DNA of 64,000 bases from Bog-950 sp044225825 (GTDB taxonomy: Bacteria; Bacteroidota; Bacteroidia; Chitinophagales; LD1): assembly GCA_044225825.1 (NCBI GenBank), contig JBGAIB010000007.1, forward strand, positions 62,001-126,000. The letters run 5' to 3'. Within the stretch, counting starts at the first letter, position 1; each line of letters opens with the position of its first letter. Below, piece after piece: positions 61,083 to 64,000 of this stretch. The notes below the pieces were generated by a model, which saw only the letters and a program-made list of their open reading frames with translations, had not been told where the DNA came from and made no database searches. A program made the translations under genes and the position numbers.

Positions 61083-61135
61083 TAGACAATAGACGTTAGT
61101 TAAAAGGATTGTCTTTAATCTAACGTCTATGTCTA
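61083..61135 (-). promoter_or_regulatory. Intercistronic hairpin between atpD and atpC
   Basis: TAGACGTTAG (61090-61099) pairs with CTAACGTCTA (61120-61129). The stem extends through ATAGAC-type pairs to 61083/61135 with one bulged A, about 16 bp in all. No T-run, so processing, stability or partial attenuation are more likely than termination. Confidence 0.55.
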
Positions 61136-61148
61136 TCTTCTATTAAAA

Positions 61149-62666
61149 TTATTTAGCTGCTTCAGCCATTAACGCTTCGCCTTTCGCAATAGCGTCGTCG
61201 ATAGTACCTACCAGGTTGAAAGCTGCTTCAGGATATTTGTCAACTTCACCGTCCATGATCATGTTAAAGCCACGGATAGTTTCTTCAATTGGCACAAACA
61301 CACCTTTTAAACCGGTGAACTGCTCGGCCACGTGGAATGGCTGAGAAAGGAAACGCTGCACACGACGAGCGCGAGATACAACCAGTTTATCTTCTTCGCT
61401 CAGTTCATCCATACCAAGGATGGCGATGATATCCTGTAACTCTTTATAACGCTGCAGAATTTCTTTTACGCGCATGGCACAACCGTAGTGCTCTTTACCC
61501 AGGATAGTTTCGCTAAGGATACGGGAGGTAGAGTCAAGAGGGTCAACCGCAGGGTAGATACCCAGGGCGGCGATCTGACGGCTCAATACCGTAGTAGCAT
61601 CCAAGTGAGCAAAAGTAGTAGCCGGAGCAGGGTCAGTCAAGTCATCCGCAGGTACGTAAACGGCCTGTACGGAAGTGATTGAACCGCGCTTGGTGGAGGT
61701 GATACGTTCCTGCATCAGACCCATCTCGGTAGCCAGGGTAGGCTGGTAACCCACCGCAGAAGGCATACGGCCTAAGAGTGCCGATACTTCGGAACCTGCC
61801 TGGGTGAAACGGAAGATGTTATCTACGAAGAAGAGGATATCGCGACCGCCTTTAGCATCGTTCTTGTCTCCATCGCGGAAGTATTCAGCGATAGTAAGAC
61901 CAGACAGGGCCACACGGGCACGGGCTCCCGGTGGTTCGTTCATCTGACCGAACACCAGTGTAGCCTGCGACTGCGCAAGTGCGGTAGCATCTACTTTTGA
62001 TAAGTCCCAACCGCCTTTTTCCATGCTGTGTTTGAACTCCTCGCCGTATTTGATAACGTTTGATTCGATCATCTCGCGCAGCAGGTCATTCCCTTCACGG
62101 GTTCTTTCGCCCACACCTGCGAACACTGATAAACCAGAGTAGCGCTTAGCGATGTTGTTGATCAATTCCATGATCAACACCGTTTTGCCCACACCTGCAC
62201 CACCGAACAAACCGATCTTACCACCTTTTGCGTATGGTTCGATAAGGTCAATTACTTTAATACCAGTGTACAGCACTTCTGATTCGGTAGCCAGATCTTC
62301 GTAAGCCGGAGGCATACGGTGAATGGCATAACCACCTTCTTTAGAAACTTTCAGTTGGATACCGTCGATCGCATCGCCGGTTACATTGAACAGACGGCCT
62401 TTGATACCCTCGCCAACCGGCATGGTAATAGGCCCACCCATATCAACGGCATTCAAACCACGGCGGAGGCCGTCGGTGCTATCCATTGATACCGTGCGCA
62501 CGGCATCCTCACCCAGGTGCTGCTGCACTTCCAGGATCAGCTTAGAGCCGTCTTCGCGGGTTACCTCTAAAGCGTTCATAATCTGAGGAAGGACTGCGCC
62601 CTCGGCCTCAAAACTCACGTCCACTACCGGACCGATAATTTGTTTGATTTTACCTACGTTGGCCAT
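61149..62666 (-). CDS. atpD: ATP synthase F1 beta subunit
   Basis: 505 aa, normal length. Walker A GLFGGAGVGKTVLIMELINN, catalytic Glu in GVGERTREGNDLL, Walker B ILFFVDNIFRFTQ, and the DELSEEDKLV motif that replaces the DELSDEDK of other beta subunits. The C-terminal half contains the family region LSQPFHVAEQFTGLKGVFVP. The catalytic subunit of F1; alpha, gamma and delta genes are elsewhere. First gene of atpDC with its own promoter. Confidence 0.97.
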   Translation of the reverse strand: MANVGKIKQIIGPVVDVSFEAEGAVLPQIMNALEVTREDGSKLILEVQQHLGEDAVRTVSMDSTDGLRRGLNAVDMGGPITMPVGEGIKGRLFNVTGDAIDGIQLKVSKEGGYAIHRMPPAYEDLATESEVLYTGIKVIDLIEPYAKGGKIGLFGGAGVGKTVLIMELINNIAKRYSGLSVFAGVGERTREGNDLLREMIESNVIKYGEEFKHSMEKGGWDLSKVDATALAQSQATLVFGQMNEPPGARARVALSGLTIAEYFRDGDKNDAKGGRDILFFVDNIFRFTQAGSEVSALLGRMPSAVGYQPTLATEMGLMQERITSTKRGSITSVQAVYVPADDLTDPAPATTFAHLDATTVLSRQIAALGIYPAVDPLDSTSRILSETILGKEHYGCAMRVKEILQRYKELQDIIAILGMDELSEEDKLVVSRARRVQRFLSQPFHVAEQFTGLKGVFVPIEETIRGFNMIMDGEVDKYPEAAFNLVGTIDDAIAKGEALMAEAAK

Positions 62667-62988
62667 AATTCGTTATTCGTGAAATTGTATGGGAGGGGGT
62701 CAATTGCCTTGTTAAACCACTCCTCCTTAAAAGGCGGTGCGAAAATAGGCAGTAAACGCAATTTTCAAAGCAGGTTTTGATAGTTTCCTGCTATAAAACC
62801 GAAATATAATCCACATTTGGTGCGTTAAAATAAAACCCGGCCACCCGGGAAGGGCAAACCTGCCTAAAAACTGCCCATATGAGCCTGTTTACATTTCTTT
62901 TCATGCGCGGCAGGACGTTGAGAAACTGGAAAAGCAGTGTGGGTAAAACTTGTTATTGTTGCACTTTATAAAAGATACGGACCAAGCC
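62667..62988. other. Intergenic region between atpD and lgt-like gene (322 b)
   Basis: It holds the divergent atpD promoter and the start of the lgt-like leader. Nothing else is seen; no repeat or RNA gene. Confidence 0.5.
62740..62769 (-). promoter_or_regulatory. Promoter of atpDC
   Basis: TTTG (62766-62769), 18 bases, then TATTTTCG (62740-62747), one mismatch from TAnnTTTG. The core segment TACTGCCTATTTTCGCA is nearly identical to the etfB promoter. Confidence 0.7.
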
Positions 62989-64000
62989 ATGCTGATACTG
63001 TTACGCTGCTACCCAAAAATAACCGACTGGATATACCTGGCATTCAATCAATCACCTGCTGCCGACTACCGGTTTCTACCGGTATTCAGCTATGGTTTTT
63101 TTGTAGCGGTGGGGTTTATTTTTGCTGCTACTCTTGCCACTTTAGAAATGAAACGTCGTGAGCGCTTAGGCCTGATGCCCGGCATTGAAAAAGAGGTTAC
63201 TGTTGGCGAAGCACCTAAGCCGGTGGACCTTGCCTTGACCTTTTTGATTGGTTTTGTAGTGTCTTTCAAGGTGTTTGGTATTATCATTTTTCAACCGGAG
63301 CTGAGCCAACACACCCTTAGCCTGATGGAATTGATAAAGAGCCCTATGATGGGCAGTTGGGCCGGTGGTATTTTAGGTGGTTTGGCCCTTGCAGGCTTCA
63401 GCTATTACCAGCAGCACAAGGCCCGTTTACCACAGCCTGAAAAGAAAAAAGTAAACCAATATCCTTCGGATAATATTGGAGACCTGGTAGTAATTGCAGC
63501 CATATTCGGCGTGTTAGGTTCCAACTTCTTTAATTTTCTGGAGAACCCTGATGATTACAAGAACTTTTGGGACAACCCCATCGGTTCCATGTTCAGCGGC
63601 TTATCGGTGTATGGCGGTTTAATCTGTGCCGGTGCAGCATTTGCGGTGTATGCCCGCTTTAAAAAGATTCCTATCCCCCACTTTTTCGATGCCGTTGCAC
63701 CGGCCTTTATACTGGCGAACGGTATTGGCCGTATAGGCTGCCAGGTATCAGGCGATGGCGACTGGGGCGTAAGCAACCTTGCCACTAAACCGGGTTGGAT
63801 GCCACAATTTATGTGGGCCGACCATTACGCGCATAACATAATTGATGAAGGCGTAGCCATTGCCAATTGCACCGAGGAACACTGTATGCAACTGGCTAAC
63901 CCCGCCTATCCTACACCTATCTACGAATTTTTGATGTGCACAGCCATCTTCTTCATACTATGGAGTTTGCGCAAAAAGCTAACCTATAAGCCCGGCATGA
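62989..64000 (+). CDS. Prolipoprotein diacylglyceryl transferase (Lgt) family, 3' end cut
   Basis: 337 complete codons from ATG 62989, cut at the right window edge. Several membrane segments (YGFFVAVGFIFAATLATLEM, LTFLIGFVVSFKVFGIIIF, GDLVVIAAIFGVLGSNFFNF, GLSVYGGLICAGAAFAVYAR). The Lgt signature region is ANGIGRIGCQVSGDGDWG, the Bacteroidota variant of GRIGNFFNGE. An extended loop (GWMPQFMWADHYAHNIIDEG) and PTPIYEFLMCTAIFFIL follow. It is expected to add diacylglycerol to lipoprotein cysteines in the inner membrane; because of the non-canonical motif it could be a divergent paralog. Confidence 0.85.
   Translation, partial: MLILLRCYPKITDWIYLAFNQSPAADYRFLPVFSYGFFVAVGFIFAATLATLEMKRRERLGLMPGIEKEVTVGEAPKPVDLALTFLIGFVVSFKVFGIIIFQPELSQHTLSLMELIKSPMMGSWAGGILGGLALAGFSYYQQHKARLPQPEKKKVNQYPSDNIGDLVVIAAIFGVLGSNFFNFLENPDDYKNFWDNPIGSMFSGLSVYGGLICAGAAFAVYARFKKIPIPHFFDAVAPAFILANGIGRIGCQVSGDGDWGVSNLATKPGWMPQFMWADHYAHNIIDEGVAIANCTEEHCMQLANPAYPTPIYEFLMCTAIFFILWSLRKKLTYKPGM

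Noticed and set aside
1..64000. tRNA, rRNA, CRISPR array, integrase, transposase or origin
   Set aside because: None found by reading the intergenic regions; the gaps are short and explained by promoters, terminators and repeats.

Overview
The window is chromosomal DNA of a Bacteroidota bacterium, most likely from the Chitinophagales/Sphingobacteriales side of the phylum. Three things point there. It has PorP/SprF-family proteins and many secreted proteins ending in type A or type B type IX secretion (T9SS) sorting domains. Promoters fit the Bacteroidota pattern TTTG-N18/19-TAnnTTTG. Gene families are typical (Rcp1-like response regulators, AddAB-like helicase/nuclease, MnmD, a DUF4105 protein, a two-domain bifunctional nuclease). 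No rRNA, tRNA, CRISPR array, transposase or integrase was recognised. A gene is cut at each end: a secreted CBM9-like protein on the left and an Lgt-family protein on the right.

Layout. 1-1.5 kb: cut secreted protein and a conserved hypothetical. 1.5-8.8 kb: first surface module, with a 1498-residue SBBP/PKD type-B T9SS cargo translationally coupled to a PorP/SprF protein, an XRE regulator, and a second, solitary PorP/SprF. 9.2-12.6 kb: four unrecognised genes. 12.7-19.6 kb: a five-gene signalling block (three multi-PAS histidine kinases, two stand-alone receivers) with no DNA-binding output domain. 19.8-23.5 kb: second surface module, a PKD type-B cargo and a paralogous XRE regulator. 23.7-29.7 kb: ribosomal genes in the order rplE-rpsN-rpsH-rplF-rplR-rpsE-rpmD-rplO-secY-map. 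This is only the middle of the usual S10/spc/alpha cluster: rplX and earlier genes, and infA and later genes, are not adjacent. 29.7-32.7 kb: accessory patch with a phage-terminase-small-subunit-like HTH gene behind repeated GGGGTTACA boxes, an interspersed repeat, and an AT-rich SIR2-like gene that could be an anti-phage gene.

32.7-38.6 kb: bifunctional nuclease, etfBA, a TPR protein, tilS, a MITE-like repeat, and a coiled-coil protein. 38.6-44.9 kb: three T9SS type-A secreted proteins (kelch-like, sugar dehydrogenase-like, cupredoxin/Calx-beta). 45-47.4 kb: YqgE, DUF4105 and esterase operon. 47.4-53.4 kb: AddA/AddB-like recombination enzymes. 53.5-55.1 kb: tandemly duplicated T9SS cargo. 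55.1-59.3 kb: mnmD, a fatty-acid oxidation fusion enzyme, a small hypothetical, and glutamyl-Q-tRNA synthetase. 59.4-62.7 kb: a solitary rplL, a ComEA-like HhH protein and atpDC.

How parts may work together. The type-B cargos and PorP/SprF proteins form an outer-surface system. The solitary PorP gene (7743) and the cargo without a PorP partner (20243) share a start-codon-proximal leader motif, so they may be co-regulated; this is inference. etfBA and the beta-oxidation enzyme feed electrons from acyl-CoA oxidation to the respiratory chain that drives the ATP synthase. atpD and etfB have nearly identical -7 regions, and rplE and rplL share the sequence at the transcription start, which suggests matched promoter classes.
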